A DNA stretch of 34,319 nt, from the NCBI GenBank assembly GCA_016196555.1, contig JACPXL010000066.1, forward strand, positions 1-34,319, written 5' to 3'. Made by a program: the position numbers and the translations under genes. Every line of letters begins with the position of its first letter. Within the stretch, counting starts at the first letter, position 1. This document shows, one piece after another, positions 16,001-23,600 of this stretch. This stretch comes from Candidatus Omnitrophota bacterium. Its GTDB lineage: Bacteria; Omnitrophota; Omnitrophia; Omnitrophales; Aquincolibacteriaceae. The notes below the pieces were generated by a model. That model ran no database searches and was not told the origin of the DNA. It saw nothing but the letters and a program-made list of their open reading frames with translations.

Positions 16001-17474
16001 CTGGAACGGTTTATTGCCCTGGATGACTCTCGAACCGGCGCTTGCTCCTCGCGATGCCATCATTGGGCTGGGGGACAATGCAAATCTTGCTCAAAGTCTT
16101 GCCCTTGCTGCAGGGGCTTTGGAGCAGGCTTCTTTGACTTCTGCACAACGGACCTCTGCCAATGTGCGTGTAACTCAAATGGAGCAATTTCTGAATAATC
16201 AAGCGCCGGGTTATGCGGCTTTTGTCGATCCTGCGTTTGGAATTTTTCGTGCAGTTTTTGCGCGCGACACGTTAACCAGTCAGTCAGGAATTTTTGACGG
16301 TCATATCGACAGGCTTGCGAATGAATTCCGCGGCCCTGTGGCTTTTCTCAAAATCCGGTACCCGAATCTTCCTAGCACTGTGTGGACAGGTTTGGTCCAG
16401 GTGACGAGCAATTATACGGACCGCAATAACACCGTGATCAAGAATCTTGCTTATTATGACGGCGGCGCCTTCCAGGCTTTTTGGCCGCTTTTAAGAAATA
16501 ATGAACGGGATTTTCTTGGCTTCCGAAATGCTTTAGACAATGCTTTTACGACTTTCACGGATTATTCTTTCCAAAATAAATTGCCCGGTTTTATTAGTGC
16601 CAGCCAAAATCCGGACATCAATGCTTCGGGATCCTATTTTGGGGTAACGGGTATACGCGAAATGGCTGAAGACGGAGCCACGCGCGCCGGCCAATTCCTG
16701 GTAAATAATGCTTCGACCTATGCTTTGGCGAGCGCTTTTTCCATCGATCCTTTCTCCGTCCTTAATTTTCTTAATGTCATTGAAGACCAGAATCCGGACC
16801 TCACCGCGAATGAAGGATTTTACGATGCGGCCAGATCCAATACTGAAATTGCCAAACGGATTCTCGCCATTGATGTGGGTTCAACCATTCTTGGATTATC
16901 CGGCAATGGACCCAAAGCTTTCGAAGTTTATTTAAGAAATCGAAATCTCGAACTCAATTATAATTTGCTTTATGATCAGGTCAGCGGTCAGTTGGGAATT
17001 AATAAAACGGCCGCAATCTTGGCATCTCCGCCTCAATTTCCCGGCCGGTCACTTTCAGTCTTCCATCATTTTTCTTCAGAAGGAACCATCAATAATTTTC
17101 CGTTGCCGGTAACGACTCCTTCGGGCGTTCGTTTTATCTACGGTGCTTTGGCGGGGGGATTCGGAGGAAAATTCTGGACTCTTGATCAGAACTATAATGC
17201 ACGCGCCAATCAATTGATTATTACGTATGCTTCGGTGAATACGCCGCAGTCGCTTAAAATTGAATTGAAAGATGAGAATGATCAGCTGGTGATGCCGGCG
17301 ATCACGGTCAATGTCGTCGACACCACATTCGACAAAAAAATCGTGATTAATTTACCGGATACCGCTGCCTTAAGTGCCGTGCGGAGTATTTTTGTGGTGA
17401 TCGATCAAAACGCAACGCTGGATACGAGCGGGGACTTTACGATCAGTGCCATCGAATTTCAGCATATTTCTTAA
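4095..17474 (+). CDS. Giant secreted multi-module surface protein with FG-GAP repeats and glucoamylase-like domain (4459 aa)
   Basis: Starts at GTG 4095 with GGAGG seven bases upstream. Residues 1-40 are a long signal peptide (basic n-region, hydrophobic core, cleavage after AYA). A Thr/Ser/Glu/Pro-rich segment and a predicted helical region with VFTSHEANQ follow. From about residue 290 the protein is a string of predicted beta-sandwich modules of about 165-177 aa (CBM/galactose-binding-like pattern, my inference): two FRPQPN-type, two PDPTKTA-type, several 170-aa PRDFSF-type, four TNPAIT-type. Two blocks of five FG-GAP/VCBS-like repeats (DWNKDNIPDL-type, Ca-binding loop pattern) lie at about residues 809-1102 and 2144-2442. 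A helical domain at about 3882-4312 resembles glucoamylase-like (alpha/alpha)6 proteins; a last beta module ends the protein. No transmembrane anchor or sorting motif is visible at the C-terminus. It is monocistronic or nearly so: 180 bp and a new promoter precede the next gene. Likely role: extracellular glycan binding or processing. Confidence 0.85.
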   Translation: MRFAIKRAPYDSLKYFLRKFLASFVTISYLLNFIIFPAYALTPTENQALTQTPTQSLAESQAVSSEIQTPSKIETSQDFLQDELTLEAAPSAKENVVESSASDKPAEKTEEIKPAEENNSFENILAELNRAKDFAVAALKQINLSNLIKLGKQAYEFGLTVIKGGLLVFTSHEANQLSVTDSFKKLFDQGASFMAHFQVRHGAVPAMEQPSAMDRKNALPEEHVASIQSDGLHVITYGPDSIDAQVHDGNYLVDKINAAIDPSQAHLDEIISEIQTVRPIDPSLTPLRSDPPTPFPGAVLGNFASSAQFGQPQGFITVTQTSAADFRMDYNLSNDGSFAGAIINFNNTAPPYFDFSSYSKFTFEMRTDNSCMNTSCLKIEFVDSSNRMASVEVQGLTGSFQQFDIPKIIALQNNPNVNFGQIKQINIVEDKARVAAKPVGFVEVRTGGGLYFTPPVSPSTGTVTDLTAFRPQPNALEPAGYDTVSGFSQPSENQFSFNYNLANGVNDPSTNTFTKWAGALLSFSPTPFNLSSQDLLFQLRITNPQNGTPTKLKIEVVSGTGPSAKKVTLIAQNVTSSPQTYRITNSLVASAQVSGFTSSNITAVNFIIDEQLAPPTGTGTIIVDTKGLNFIPTVAPDPTKTAANISYFPNIRGIIPFNSTAPFLESTVSLSEISRTRADLSYDVRRFGSFGGLVMSFDDLVGTPNTIETENLSGQNIVIGLKDPAGPAEVTFLVEDNLGRKARVRLTGINATEKFFTLSMTAALFPGVDLTRIKNFALVLESDRLGTDVTAFYQNVLFEGASQQPAPAANGDIFLADWNKDNIPDLITVLRQQTGSGKTEIHIWNGADNYQTALVHQATGLATTGSNYQFQIVDWNKDGVLDLAAIQLSQTGSGKTEVQILNGATGFQNFMILTDTALAPTGNNYEFHFFDWNKDNTNDLIIIQKNQTGSGKTEVQILNGVDSFKTFLLLSPTAFPETGDNYQFDFKDWNGDGTADLIILQENSTGSGSVEVHVLSGSSNFQTFILNSGSSQTEINKTPSTKNDYDLSVLDWDRDGRLDLVALKKDHTANGLVELRAVSGAGVLKKSGLASTLSVRIGDPFTPAVSPTNYSQAALTNLPANPVLAADKGAANNGTANGTITLGQTSPRDFSFTYTNADADDFEYAQIGWGFFNASNVFVGTPQNLGTSLTFAVTGGTGGLLKAEVIDKNKKTATFLLALDGTKKNYTLTLAGDNIPAGFDTTQIGLINFVVDQKKMGNAGGVTIETKGLDFIPAVNPAAYSQAALTNLPASPVLAADKGASSGGTANGTINLGQTSPRDFSFTYTNADADDFEYAQIGWGFFNASNVFVGTPQNLGTSLTFAVTGGLGGQLKVEVVDKNKKVADFYLNLDGTKKNYTLTLAGDNIPAGFDTTQIGLINFVVDQKKMGSAGGVTIETKGLDFIAPVNPAAYSQAALTSLPANPILSSNKGAAAGGTANGSITQTQTSPRDFSFDYTNADADDFAFSQIGWGFFNTSNVFVGTPQDLSAGIVLAVTGPAGKQLKVEVVDKNGKVADFLLNLDGTKKNYTLTLTGDNIPALFDATKIGVINLVVDQKRMGNSGTVTVETKGLDFAPIVNPAAYSQAALTSLPANPILSSNKGAAAGGTANGSITQTQTSPRDFSFDYTNVDADDFAFSQIGWGFFDAGNNNAFVGSPQNLSAGITLAVTGPAGKQLKVEVVDKNGRVADFLLNLDGTKKNYTLSLTGDNIPALFDATQIGVINLVVDQKRMGNAGTVIVETKGLNYIPPINPDATNPAVTDLSAFRPQPNELEPAGHNTVSEFSQPSENQFQFKYDLSQGADGDFSRWGGALMSFSTTPFNLAAQDLIFQIKATGTQKIKIELISGKDFLQKKVTLLAQNISGTSQSYRITKALADSAVIAGFDASNITFVNFVVDDQLAGTPGAPNKTATGTITIDTKGLAFIPSLAPDPTKTAADISHLRNPDGTLIIRNLVSFTSTDPFPTGIAALNQSSMTQFDLSYDVRRLSSFGGTIISFDDFGTAAIEHANLSGQTLVLGLKDPAGPSEVTFLIEDTAGRKGRVRLTGIDATERFFSIGMTAAQFPGIDLTQIKNISLVLEADRLGSNVNALYQNVLFNGATAQIIPADKGDFFIADWNNDKIPDLVMVLKQSTGSGKTEVHVWNGADNYQTALVHTATAQGEMGKEAQFQMVDWNKDGILDLAFILTKSNPSDPQNHTGSGKTEVHILNGADSFKTFLANLPTALPEFDYRDNRYEFHFVDWNRDGVQDLGFVQKSNTGSNKTEVHIMNGADKFQTFLVNSATALPKVGDNYKFDIKDWNGDGTPDFIAIKENQTGSGSTELHAWSGADFFQTDLLHTATAQGEINKTPETKNDYDVAITDWDGDGKLDLVAIKKDHTANNFVELRAIGQAPILKKSGIASTLSVRFGDNPFTPVVDGSPFNAALHTSLNGNPVVSAAGGTADSAPGAAQGTGTITQDSPRHFNFNYDVSAGNKTFAFAQISNGFFEKTVAEGGTCNPSAPGFTSCFNGDAQSVPQNLVIGVKGPAGSRVKVEIVDTTGAKGLTATFILNLTGNAQNYTLDLSGDNIPQGFDRTKIAVINFVMDQGLAANGTANPANTGIIEVTTVGLDFIVPVDPAAYSQAALTTLPANPVLSSNKGAASGGTADGSITQTQTSPRDFSFDYTNADADDFAFSQIGWGFFDAGNNNAFVGSPQNLSAGIVLAVTGPAGKQLKVEVVDKNGRVADFLLNLDGTKKNYTLTLTGDNIPALFDATQIGVINLVVDQKRMGNSGTVTVETKGLDFLPAVNPAAYDQAAITNLPGRPVLSANKGSAGGTANGSIVQTQTSPRDFSFDYTNVDADDFEFSQIGWGFFDASNNNLFVGPPQDLSGGITFAVTGPAGRQLKVEVVDQNSRVADFLLNLDGTKKNYTLTLTGDNIPAGFDATKIGVINFVMDQRRMGNSGTVAVETSGLDYFATVNPDPTNPAITPMPVTSTGERPSFTGFASQTNPDNSTDYSQVIVTQNSPTAALIDFNLYNTTSFGGAFLNYDNFSTTGTIETINLNTLFPNGIVLGLDNNGSDVTHIKLELTDINGVKNVAFLEGIDSVSRRWKITLDKFINVDLTKIKVAALVLEGRFFTGQLNVDWGNFAFVPTVNSDPTNPAITKVPATSTGERPTLTGFASQTNPDNSTDYSHVDVTTTSPTMATLDFNLYNTTSFGGAFLGYDNFSTTGTIETINLNTFFPNGIVFGLDTAGSLNDTFAFLEVTDNTGKRDRVKLTQIGLTQKRWKILISQFDEVDVAKIKTIAFLVEGRAVGMKLTVNWGDFNFVPIVASDPSNPAITKMPATSTGERPTLTGFASLTNPDNSTDYSNVSVTQTSATAATVDFNLYNTTSFGGAFLSYDNFNTTGTIETINLSTLFPDGIVLGLDNGGTAITEAAFEITDINGIRDRVRLTGIGSSQKHWKVLVSQFDQVDVTKIQSVTLVVEGRYVGMKLNVDWGDFAFVPRVNSDPTNPAITKVPVTSTNERPTLTGFASQTNPDNSTDYSHVDVTQTSASAATLDFSLYNTTSFGGVFFSYDNFNTGAKESIDLNTAFPDGIVLGLDNGGTAITEAVLEVTDINGIRDRVKLLGIDSSQKRWKVLVSQFDQVDVTKIQTIALLLEGRYVGMKLNLEWGDFAYIPVVDGTSFNEPAVSTLNGSPSLSGSGFNSVIGPGQQNAGLTFSQPSVNELEYIYDLSPSPTSFTLLQISKGGFDQNNVFQGTAFNLPENFVIAARGHEGSKLRLELMDVNHHIAVFILNLRPAYQNYSLVLSGTNVPVIFDRTQIASIIFVADRKLAVDRTSDIVKVKINGLEFGTAILPAPLQEVKNTLISKGLTFFTTGKGLDPATHFPYDGIEANGLPDATSKFTQPTSIGFYLQILSEVVNGTLSNGMTVDQALSEINTVMTNLLTAQTDFGWNGLLPWMTLEPALAPRDAIIGLGDNANLAQSLALAAGALEQASLTSAQRTSANVRVTQMEQFLNNQAPGYAAFVDPAFGIFRAVFARDTLTSQSGIFDGHIDRLANEFRGPVAFLKIRYPNLPSTVWTGLVQVTSNYTDRNNTVIKNLAYYDGGAFQAFWPLLRNNERDFLGFRNALDNAFTTFTDYSFQNKLPGFISASQNPDINASGSYFGVTGIREMAEDGATRAGQFLVNNASTYALASAFSIDPFSVLNFLNVIEDQNPDLTANEGFYDAARSNTEIAKRILAIDVGSTILGLSGNGPKAFEVYLRNRNLELNYNLLYDQVSGQLGINKTAAILASPPQFPGRSLSVFHHFSSEGTINNFPLPVTTPSGVRFIYGALAGGFGGKFWTLDQNYNARANQLIITYASVNTPQSLKIELKDENDQLVMPAITVNVVDTTFDKKIVINLPDTAALSAVRSIFVVIDQNATLDTSGDFTISAIEFQHIS
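6520..7400 (+). repeat. FG-GAP/VCBS-like repeat block I (5 units)
   Basis: Five units of about 55-60 aa, each with a DWNxDxxxDL-type loop (DWNKDNIPDL, DWNKDGVLDL, DWNKDNTNDL, DWNGDGTADL, DWDRDGRLDL) and the first four with a TGSGKTE/TGSGSVE-type motif. The pattern fits Ca-binding beta-propeller blades of the FG-GAP/VCBS family. Confidence 0.85.
7410..9455 (+). repeat. Four tandem 510-bp (170-aa) repeats
   Basis: Copies start at 7410, 7920, 8430 and 8940, so the first three periods are exactly 510 bp and the last is 516 bp. Copies 1 and 2 share identical DNA stretches of 92 nt (7539-7630 = 8049-8140) and 115 nt (7752-7866 = 8262-8376). Each encodes SPRDFSF, QIGWGFF, DGTKKNYTL, GDNIP and VVDQ motifs. 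Confidence 0.92.
9456..13070 (+). repeat. Super-block 2 of the nested duplication
   Basis: Same order as 5481-9455: FRPQPN module (match begins at 9480), PDPTKTA module (about 9990), five FG-GAP-like repeats (about 10525-11420), then one divergent and two closely related 170-aa modules (the last two from 12042 and 12558). Confidence 0.85.
10525..11420 (+). repeat. FG-GAP/VCBS-like repeat block II (5 units)
   Basis: Loops DWNNDKIPDL, DWNKDGILDL, DWNRDGVQDL, DWNGDGTPDF and DWDGDGKLDL, with TGSGKTEVH-type motifs. Unit by unit it matches block I; unit 2 carries a short insert (SNPSDPQNH). Confidence 0.85.
13071..15179 (+). repeat. Four tandem TNPAIT-type modules in giant gene 1
   Basis: Copies begin at 13071, 13599, 14130 and 14658 (periods 528, 531, 528 and 522 bp). 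Each runs from (S/N)DPxNPAIT through STGERP, TSFGGAF, LFPNGIVLGLD and RRWK-type motifs to WGDF. The same module type makes up most of giant protein 2, linking the two genes. Confidence 0.9.
15740..17030 (+). other. Glucoamylase-like (alpha/alpha) domain near the C-terminus of giant protein 1
   Basis: About residues 3882-4312. Features shared with the glucoamylase-like/GH144-type toroid families are an early TSIGFYLQILSEVV helix, GWNGLLPWMTL, GLGDNANLAQSLALAAGAL, and the late NEGFYDAARSNTEIAKRI followed by IDVGSTILGL. It is the only part of the protein that looks enzymatic. Catalytic residues cannot be assigned with certainty by eye; the domain could be a glycan hydrolase or an inactive binding version. 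Confidence 0.6.
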
Positions 17475-17567
17475 CTTGTTGAGCCTTACGCCCTCTACAA
17501 AGGACTTCTTTGATGGTTTTAAAAATATTTAACCTATTGAAAATAAAGGGGTTAGATTGTGCAAGGT

Positions 17568-17596
17568 TTGACAATATAAATAACCAATGCTATAGT
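17568..17596 (+). promoter_or_regulatory. Extended sigma70-type promoter of giant gene 2 / EPS operon
   Basis: TTGACA (17568-17573), a 17-bp spacer, and TATAGT (17591-17596) preceded by TG-C. The layout is the same as at giant gene 1. A second possible -10, TATACT, lies at 17599-17604. Expected start of transcription near 17603. Confidence 0.85.
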
Positions 17597-17608
17597 TTTA
17601 TACTTTCA

Positions 17609-17626
17609 CCGATTTCAGGGAATCGG
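17609..17626 (+). other. 5'-terminal stem-loop in the giant gene 2 mRNA
   Basis: CCGATT (17609-17614) and AATCGG (17621-17626) form a 6-bp stem with the loop TCAGGG, starting a few bases after the predicted transcription start. Position matches the stem-loop ahead of giant gene 1, though the sequence differs. Confidence 0.45.
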
Positions 17627-17654
17627 CCCATTTGCTGAGGAAAGAGAGGGTTTT

Positions 17655-20600
17655 GTGCTGCATAAAAATCATATTTCACGTCGGGGGAGTGAAGAAATAA
17701 TGGCAAAAATTCTGCATGAATTGGTCGCCGGTTTTACCGCACTTAGCTTTATTCTCAATATGACGTTAGTGCCTGTTTATGCGGCGGTTACACCCACAGA
17801 ACAAGAAATCCTGGCTCATACTCCGACACAATCCGCTGCGGCATTTCAGCAAGCTGCACCGGTCGTTTCAACCAGCCAAGAACTGGAATCCACCCAAGCT
17901 TTTTTGCAGGAAGATTTAAAACTCGAACCCGTAAAATCTCCCACTCCGGAAGTTCAGGCCGATGAATCCGCCGAATCTGAAACTTCAGAGAATTCTGCAG
18001 AACAAAATTCAAGCCCTTATAATTTTGAGCAAGTCATCAAAGCTTTGGAAAATGCCAAAGATTTTACTGTGGCTGTTGTCGGCCAAATTTCTAAAAGCGA
18101 TATTTTGAAATTGGCCGGATATGGCTATGAAATTGGTTTGGCCATTGTGGACGGAATCGCCGTGGTGTTTACAAGTCATGAAGAAAATCAAATCCGGGTG
18201 CCGAAGCTCCTTAAAAATCTTCTCGATGGATTAAGAACCAGTTTCCTTGTCCATTTCCAGCCTAATCAAGCACGCCCAAGTCTTGTGGACCAGCAGGGTG
18301 CAACGGAACGCGGAGACCGGGTTGAATATTCCGCCAATTTGAGCGTTGAAAGCGGCGAATTAGACGTCTACGCCTACAACGGCAAAGTCATTGAACCCAC
18401 CCCATATAATGTAGATCACTTAATTTCTGAAATTCAAAAGGTGTCGGACGCGAATCCGAATGGACAAAAACTGGATGCGATTCAGGAATACATTAATGAA
18501 CTGAAAGAGAACGGGGAGTTGGTACTCTACCGCTCCGAACCTCCCACCGTTTTTCCAGGTTTTCCGGTTCTCGGTTCTTTTGCTTCTTCCTCAATCAACA
18601 ATCAGCCGGATGCCGTAATCTCTATCGACCAAACATCAAGTGCCCAGTTTGCCTTAAATTATGATTTAAGCAATGCCGGAAGTTTCGGCGGTGCAATTAT
18701 CAATTTTGGGGCTTCAGCCGCCGGTCCGCAGAATTTAAGCGGATTCAGCAAATTTACTTTTGAACTCCGGACCAATAGCACTTGCAGCAATCCCACCTTT
18801 GGATGTTTGAAGATTGAATTTGTGGACACCGCCAATCGGCTGGCGACGGTCCGTATCAATGGTCTGACCAGTACCTTTCAGCAGTATGACATTCAGAAAA
18901 GCGATCTTTTGGCCAATCAACCTAATCTTGATTTTGCCCGTATTAAGCAAATTAATTTTGTGGTGGAAAACAATAAAGTCAATCCCAAGGTCGGCTTTAT
19001 GGAAGTCAAAACCGGCGGATTGGACTATAACCCCTTTATCAATCCCGATGCGACAAATCCGGCGATTACAAAATTGCCCGCGACCAATCTTGGCGAACGG
19101 CCAGTGCTGACGCCGTTTGCGAGCCTGACCAATCCTGATAATTCAAAAGATTTTAGCAATGTGACGGTGAACATGCTTTCACCGACTACTGCGGAAATAA
19201 ATTTAAATTTGTACAACACGACTTCTTATGGGGGAACTTTCCTCAATTACGATGATTTAGGAACCGCAGGCGTTACGGAAACTGTTAATTTTAATACGCT
19301 TTTTCCGAATGGTGTGGTCCTTGGTTTGGACAATGGGGGAACGGGATTAGCGCAAATTAAATTTGAAGTCACGGACATTACCGGGAAAAGGGATTTTGTT
19401 TTTCTTACGGGTATTGACGCGACTGCACGCCGTTGGAAAGTCAATCTCAGCCAGCTTGATACTGTGGACCTTACAAAAATCCAAGCATTAGCTCTTGTTG
19501 TGGAAGGCCGTCATAACGGAGAAAAGTTAAACGTTAATTGGGGTGATTTTGATTTTACGCCGGGTGTGAACCCTGACGCAACAAATCCCGCGATTACAAA
19601 AGTACCCGCCACAAGTACAGGGGAACGTCCTACCTTAACAGGATTTGCCAGCCAAGATTTTAGCAATGTCACAGTGACTGGAAACTCTCCGAGTACGGGA
19701 ACCATCAATTTCAATTTATATAACACGTCTTCATTTGGCGGAACATTTTTAAGCTACGACGATTTCAACACCGCCGGCACCATTGAAACCATTAATTTAA
19801 ACACCGTATTCCCGAATGGAATCGTATTAGGTCTTGATGGAGCGGGAATCAATGAAGTCATGCTTGAAGTCACCGACAACACCGGAAAACGTGATGAAGT
19901 GAAGCTCGTAGGAATCGACGGGACTGCGCGCCGTTGGAAAGTATTGGCTTCGCAATTTGACCAAGTCGATGTGACCAAAATCCAAACGATTTCATTCGTG
20001 GTCATCGGGCGCCATGTAGGCCATACGCTTAATTATAATTGGGGTGATTTTGATTTTACGCCGGGTGTGAATCCTGACGCAACTAATCCTGCGATTACAA
20101 AAGTACCGGTGACAAGCACGGGCGAACGTCCTGTTTTAACGGGATTTGCCAGCCAGACAAACCCGGATAATTCTACCGATTTTAGCAATGTGAATGTGAA
20201 TTTGACTTCTGCCGGGACGGGAACCATCAATTTCAATTTGTACAACACCACTTCCTTTGGAGGAACTTTTTTAAGTTACGACAACCTGGCCACTGGCGGC
20301 ACGATCGAAACGATTGATTTAAACACCGTATTTCCAAACGGGATTGTTTTAGGTCTTGATGGAGCGGGAATCAATGAAGTCATGCTTGAAGTCACCGATA
20401 ACACAGGAAAACGTGATGAAGTGAAGCTCGTAGGAATCGACGGGACTGCGCGCCGTTGGAAAGTATTGGCTTCGCAATTTGATCAAGTCGACGTGACTAA
20501 GATTCAGACCATTTCACTCGTAGTCATCGGACGCCATATAGGACACACCCTCAATTTTAATTGGGGGGATTTTGAATTTACGCCTAGTACGGGTCCCGAT

Positions 20601-23600
20601 GCAACCAATCCTGCCATTACAAAAGTTCCCGCCATCAGTACCGGCGAACGGCCTACATTAACAGGATTCGCAAGTCCTGACTTCAGTAATATTACTGTGA
20701 CACAAAATTCCCCAACTTCAGCGACGCTCAATCTCAATTTATATAACACGTTCTCATTTGGCGGGGCATTTTTAAACTATGACGATTTCACCACAGGCGG
20801 AACAGTTGAAAATATTAATTTGAATACGGCATTTCCCAATGGAATTGTGCTGGGACTTGATAACGGAGGTACCGGTTTAACCGAAGTGATACTTGAAGTG
20901 ACTGACAACACCGGCAAGCGCGATAAAGTAAAACTTACGGGCATTGACGGTACTGCGCGCCGTTGGAAAGTGCTGGCTTCGCAATTTGATCAAGTGGATG
21001 TCACAAAAATTCAAACCATTTCATTAGTCATTGAGGGAAGACATGTCGGCCACCTATTAAATGTAAACTGGGGCGATTTCGATTTTACGCCCGGTGTGAA
21101 TCCTGACGGAACCAATCCTGCCGTTACGAAAGTGCCGGTAACAAGCACCGGCGAACGTCCTACCTTAACAGGATTTGCCAGCCAGGATTTTAGCAATGTC
21201 ACAGTGACTGGAAACTCTCCGAGTACGGGAACCATCAATTTCAATTTGTACAACACGACTTCTTTTGGCGGGACATTTCTAAGTTATGACAACTTTACCA
21301 CGGGGGCTACGATCGAAACGATTAATTTAAATAACGTATTCCCAAACGGGATCGTGCTCGGTCTTAGTGGTGCAGGAATTACTGAAGTGATGCTTGAAGT
21401 GACCGACAACACCGGAAAGCGTGATGAAGTAAAACTTACCGGCATTGACGGAACAGCACGTCGTTGGAAAGTATTGGCTTCGCAATTTGATGAAGTCGAT
21501 GTGACAAAAATCCAAACAATTTCTCTTGTGGTCATCGGACGTCATGTGGGTCATACGCTTACTTATGATTGGGGTGATTTTGATTTCACACCCGGGGTGG
21601 GTCCGGATGCAACGAATCCCGCGATTACAAAAGTGCCCGCAACAAGTTTAGGTGAACGGCCTGCAATCACGGCATTCTCAAGTCCTGACTTCAGTAACGT
21701 CACTGTGACACAAAATTCTCCAACCGCAGCCCTATTGACCATGAATTTGTACAACACGACTTCATTTGGCGGTGTTTTTATCAACTATGATGATTTTAGT
21801 ACAGGCGGCACGGTTGAAAATATTAATTTGAATACGGCGTTTCCCAATGGAATTGTGCTGGGCCTTAATAATGGAGGAACGGCGCTGACGGAAGTCATGC
21901 TTGAAGTCACAGACAGCACCGGCAAACGCGATGAGGTAAAACTTACCGGCATTGACGGAACGGCAAGACGCTGGAAAGTATTGGCTTCGCAATTTGAGGA
22001 AGTTGACGTCACTAAAATCCAGACGATTTCTCTTGTGATTGTGGGCCGCCATGTGGGCGATCAACTCAATGTGGATTGGGGCGATTTTGATTTTACGCCT
22101 GGCGTGGGTCCCGATGCAACCAATCCTGCCATCACGAAAGTCCCGGTGACAAGCACGGGCGACCGGCCAATTTTAACCAGCTTCGCCAGCCAAGATTCCA
22201 GCACGTCGTCAGTGACGCAAACCTCGGCATCTCAGGCGACTTTGAATCTTAGTTTGGCCAACACGACATCATTTGGGGGAGCGTTTTTAGCTTATGATAA
22301 TTTTTCAACTCCGAGTGTTGAAACGATTGATCTAAACACGGTATTTCCAAACGGAATCGTATTAGGTCTTGATAATGGCGGTACTGGAATTACAGAAGTT
22401 CTGCTTGAGATGACGGATAATCTCGGAAAGCGTGATGAAGTAAAGCTCACGGGCATTGACGCAACGGCAAGACGCTGGAAAGTATTGGCCTCCCAATTTG
22501 ACCAAATTGATGTGACAAAAATCAGTGTGATAAGTTTGGTGGTTGTAGGACAGCATATTAATCAGAAAGTGAATGTAAACTGGGGCGATTTTGATTTTAC
22601 GCCTGGCGTGGGTCCCGATGCAACCAATCCAGCAATCACAAAAGTTCCTGCTACAAGTACAGGGGACCGACCGGTTTTGAATAGCTTCGTAAGTCAAGAT
22701 AGTTCATCCATCAATTTATTCGTGTCATCTCCCACTACGGCCACAGCCAATTTTATTCTAAAGAACAATTCTTCTTTTGGAGGAGCATTCTTTAGTTATG
22801 ACAATTTCAATACGTCTGGCACAGTTGAGACTATCGATTTAAATACGGTATTTCCAAACGGAATTGTACTTGGACTTGATAACAACGGGACAGGGATCAC
22901 AGCAGCCATTCTCGAAATCACAGACAACACCGGCAAACGTGATAAGGTAAAACTTACGGGGATTGATGGGACGGCAAGACGCTGGAAGATATTGACTTCA
23001 CAATTTGATCAAGCGGATGTGACGAAGATACAAACAATTTCTTTGGTGGTTCTGGCTGAAGATGTTCCGCTGGTGATAGGAGAACATCGCGGAGACCTCA
23101 ATATCAATTGGGGAGATTTTGAATTTGCTCCTCTTGTGGATCCGGATGCAACCAATCCTGCGATTACGAAAGTACCCGCGACAAGTCTTGGCGAACGGCC
23201 AGTCTTTACAGGATTTGTGAGCCAGGATTCAAGTACAGTGAATGTAACGCAATTTTCAACCACTTCCGCCCAAGTGGATTTAAATTTGGCAAATCCGACT
23301 TCGTTCGGGGGAGCTTTTATCAATTACGATAATTTCGCTACTTCTGGAGCGGTTGAAACAATCAATTTGAATACCGCATTTCCCAGTGGAATCGTATTAG
23401 AATTAACTTATTCCACTTCAGGAATTATTATTTTTGAAGTCACAGATAATACCGGCAAGCGGGATCGTGTAAGACTTAACGGAGCTTCACCGGCGACTAA
23501 GCGATGGAAAATTTTGACCAGTCTATTTGATCAAGTGGATGTCACAAAAATTCAAACCATGACTTTATTAATTGAAGGAAAACAGCCGAATATAAATTTC

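Noticed and set aside
17515-17534. A/T-rich near-palindrome upstream of giant gene 2 as the same operator as at 3992
   Set aside because: Only about 12 of 20 positions are symmetric and the sequence does not match the first palindrome.
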